From Pectinophora gossypiella (lineage: Eukaryota > Arthropoda > Insecta > Lepidoptera > Gelechiidae): DNA of 64,000 nucleotides. The stretch covers positions 3,601,001 to 3,665,000 of the forward strand of contig NC_065425.1 in NCBI RefSeq assembly GCF_024362695.1. The letters run 5' to 3'. Positions 61,909-64,000 of the stretch are shown here, one piece after another. The stretch's first letter is position 1. Every line of letters begins with the position of its first letter. The notes beneath the pieces are model-generated. The model saw only the letters and a list, made by a program, of their open reading frames with translations. It had not been told where the DNA came from and did no database searches. A program made the translations under genes and the position numbers.

Positions 61909-64000
61909 ATGAAGGACTTATTACAACGTCAACAACTCATCGCTGAGGCGATTGAAAAAATAAGAATAAATTTTTCCAAGGATTCTACACGCCGCAAAAC
62001 TAAGGAGTATGGTGAGAAGCGCCTGAAGGAACTTGAAACCTTGTGGACAGAGTTTGAAAATAACCATCAACTCCTTATTACTATTCAGGACCAACCCAAT
62101 GAGTATTTCACCGCGGATGCTCATCAGTTGCTGAAAACTAAATATGAGTTGATAAAGGCCAAACTACTCAAGGTCATTGAGAACCCACCGGGTAACGAAG
62201 CAGGTACGTCTCAAGATAACGGAGGGTTATCAAGGTCTGATGAACTAATCAGCGCGCAGACCACCAACTTCCGAGCTTTCACTCGTTTGCTACGCAACAT
62301 TAAGTTATGCGAGCCAATCGAGAAGTGGGAAATCGAAGATAAACTTCAGATGCTGCAATCTCGCTGGAAGGTCATTGATGACAACCACTGGCAGATAGAC
62401 AGGGAACTAATTGGGGCTAACGTGGATTACGAACAAGACTATACAAAACATGAAGCTATCTTCGAATCCACTAAGAAGGAGCTGCATTTAAAATTGAACG
62501 CTTCATCACACAAGCCAAGTGCAGTGCCTCCTATTGACATCCCAACATTTACAGGAAACTATACACAGTGGCCAACATTCATGGATTTGTATAGCGAGGC
62601 TATACACAACAATATATCCTTAACAAAGGCCCAAAAAATGCAACACCTCAAGGGGAAGCTCAAGGGTGAAGCAGAGCGCATCGTTCAACACTTAACGGTA
62701 TCGGCTGAGAACTATGATACCTGTTGGGATATCCTTAACCACAGGTACAACAATAAACAACTGCTTTTCACGAAACAAATTGAAACATTCATGAACCAGC
62801 CAACCGTACAACATGCCAACTCATTCGAGTTAAAACGCTTGCATGATGTGAGTCTAGAAACCATTCATGCCATTCACAATCTTGGGATCGAGACAACCAC
62901 CTGGGATCCTATCCTGGTTCACATTTTAACGGGAAAACTTGACGCCGATACCTACGCGTCGTACATGGAAACCAGGAAAGAGCCTAAGGAACTTCCGTCC
63001 TTTGACGAATTTATTACGTTTCTACAAAGGAAGTTTACTGCGTTGGAGCCAATCAATAAGAAAAGGCAGCCTACGTTTGTTTCAACAAAAGTTAACCAAC
63101 CTAACAAGGAATATAAGGAGCAATCATCCGCGCAAAAGGATTACAAGTACAAGAAACATTTTGCTAAAACCTACCATGTGAAAACTGAAAGAAACTGCCC
63201 CTTATGTAAGGGCGATCATTTTTTAGTGTATTGCAACTCATTTAAACAAATGTCACAGGTATTGAAACTGAAAACCATAGGTCAACTCGATGTGTGCAGG
63301 AATTGCATGTTCTCACACAACGGTCACAAATGCGCATCGAACAAACGATGCCGTGTATGCAATAGTGCACATCACACGTCATTGCATGATATACTACGAG
63401 AAGCGGAATCATCAAACGCATTGAATGAGCCGAGCAACTTGAAACCGACTCCAAGTGAATCAAATGTCGCATCGCCGTCCGCGCAACTGCAGCGTAAGGC
63501 TAACCATGTGGCTGGCAATTTCAACGAAGTATTACTTGCCACGGTGCAACTAAAAATAAAGGCATTAGACGGAACTTACCAAGTATTACGATGTCTTTTA
63601 GATCAAGGATCACAGATCAACTTAATAACAGAGTCGGCTGCTCAGCGCCTTGGACTACGGAGACGAAAACAAAATTCAACGGTATCCGGCATTGGATTTT
63701 CATCTAACCAGAGCTACGGTACTGTACAACTTGAATGTGAATCATTATTTAGCGACTACACATTTACAACAGAAGCACTTGTTATGTCCAAGATGCTTAA
63801 TAACCTTCCGAATTACACCTTCAATAAACAACAGTGGCCTCATCTGCAAAACATCAACTTAGCCGACCCTGATTATAACGTGTCTAGGCCGGTGGATATC
63901 TTACTTGACGCAGGAGTTTACGCCGACATTGTATTGAATGGTGTTCTGAAAGGTCCTGCAGAAGCACCAATAGCACAACAAACAAAGCTCGGATGGGTTT
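61909..64000 (+). CDS. BEL/Pao retroelement Gag-Pol, 5' part, runs off the window
   Basis: A single frame is open from ATG 61909 to the last base (697 codons) with no stop or frameshift. Residues ~206-350 hold the BEL/Pao Gag core (VPPIDIPTFTGNYTQWPTF, KMQHLKGKLKGEA, YDTCWDILNHRYNN; the DUF1759-type region). Three Cys/His clusters follow: C430-x2-C433-x3-H437-x4-C442, C463-x2-C466...H473-x-C475 and C481-x2-C484...H493, as nucleic-acid-binding knuckles. D565 in CLLDQGSQINLITESAAQRL is the aspartic-protease active-site block of this group. The end (DILLDAGVYADIVLNG, QTKLGWV) leads toward the RT, which is not in the window. The start fits, because stops and LTR-like signals precede it. The element may be intact and young, but the RT, RNase H, integrase and 3' LTR are unseen. 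Confidence 0.93.
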   Translation, partial: MKDLLQRQQLIAEAIEKIRINFSKDSTRRKTKEYGEKRLKELETLWTEFENNHQLLITIQDQPNEYFTADAHQLLKTKYELIKAKLLKVIENPPGNEAGTSQDNGGLSRSDELISAQTTNFRAFTRLLRNIKLCEPIEKWEIEDKLQMLQSRWKVIDDNHWQIDRELIGANVDYEQDYTKHEAIFESTKKELHLKLNASSHKPSAVPPIDIPTFTGNYTQWPTFMDLYSEAIHNNISLTKAQKMQHLKGKLKGEAERIVQHLTVSAENYDTCWDILNHRYNNKQLLFTKQIETFMNQPTVQHANSFELKRLHDVSLETIHAIHNLGIETTTWDPILVHILTGKLDADTYASYMETRKEPKELPSFDEFITFLQRKFTALEPINKKRQPTFVSTKVNQPNKEYKEQSSAQKDYKYKKHFAKTYHVKTERNCPLCKGDHFLVYCNSFKQMSQVLKLKTIGQLDVCRNCMFSHNGHKCASNKRCRVCNSAHHTSLHDILREAESSNALNEPSNLKPTPSESNVASPSAQLQRKANHVAGNFNEVLLATVQLKIKALDGTYQVLRCLLDQGSQINLITESAAQRLGLRRRKQNSTVSGIGFSSNQSYGTVQLECESLFSDYTFTTEALVMSKMLNNLPNYTFNKQQWPHLQNINLADPDYNVSRPVDILLDAGVYADIVLNGVLKGPAEAPIAQQTKLGWV

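Noticed and set aside
62939..63862. Other frames inside 62.9-63.9 kb
   Set aside because: They are out of frame with the continuous BEL/Pao reading frame, which explains the whole stretch.

Overview
The window looks like gene-poor, AT-rich nuclear DNA of an insect, most likely a moth or butterfly. That assignment rests on the repeat content: several tRNA-derived SINE families, RTE-type and Jockey/CR1-type LINEs with microsatellite tails, many small palindromic elements and a BEL/Pao retroelement. It comes from pattern recognition, with no database search behind it. I see no host protein-coding gene, no real tRNA or rRNA gene and no CRISPR array. Almost everything I can support is a transposable element or a piece of one.

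The coding content is retroelement-derived. (1) An open Gag-Pol frame of a BEL/Pao LTR element starts at 61909 and runs without a stop to the window end. (2) An RTE-type reverse transcriptase lies on the minus strand at 44021-48030, interrupted by a second LINE (45565-47774), which is itself interrupted by a third (45763-47359). (3) There are C-terminal scraps of RTE, Jockey/CR1-like and other LINEs at about 0.8, 4.4, 12.1, 18.3, 21.8, 37.6, 47.6, 52.4 and 57.3 kb.

The non-autonomous content falls into families that I label locally. SINE-A is tRNA-headed. SINE-B has a tRNA-like plus 5S rRNA-like head. SINE-C has an A-like head and an RTE-like tail. SINE-D is tRNA-headed with a GAT tail. Family P is a retroposon with a poly(A) tail. 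Families E and I are dispersed repeats of unknown class. Family Y is a short inverted-repeat element with 12-13 bp target duplications. MITE-1 to MITE-8 are inverted-repeat elements. Many copies have exact target-site duplications that I could read directly. SINE-A, B and C share one central core segment, and the tails of B and C resemble the end of the RTE reading frame.

The oddest locus is 24156-26390. A segment beginning TGTAGCG and ending CGCTACA, with 37-bp perfect inverted ends, is followed by an exact tRNA-Lys-type primer-binding site. It also carries a 562-bp direct repeat, one copy inside the putative LTR and one after the primer-binding site. A 26-bp perfect hairpin lies just downstream.

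Layout: 0-20 kb is a mosaic of MITEs, SINEs and LINE tails; 20-24 kb has nested SINEs; 24-26.5 kb is the LTR-like locus; 27-43 kb is again a mosaic, with a 38-bp minisatellite at 41.8 kb; 44-48 kb is the nested LINE stack; 48-61 kb is more mosaic, with a three-level nest at 59-60.4 kb; 61.2-64 kb is the BEL/Pao 5' region and gag-pol.
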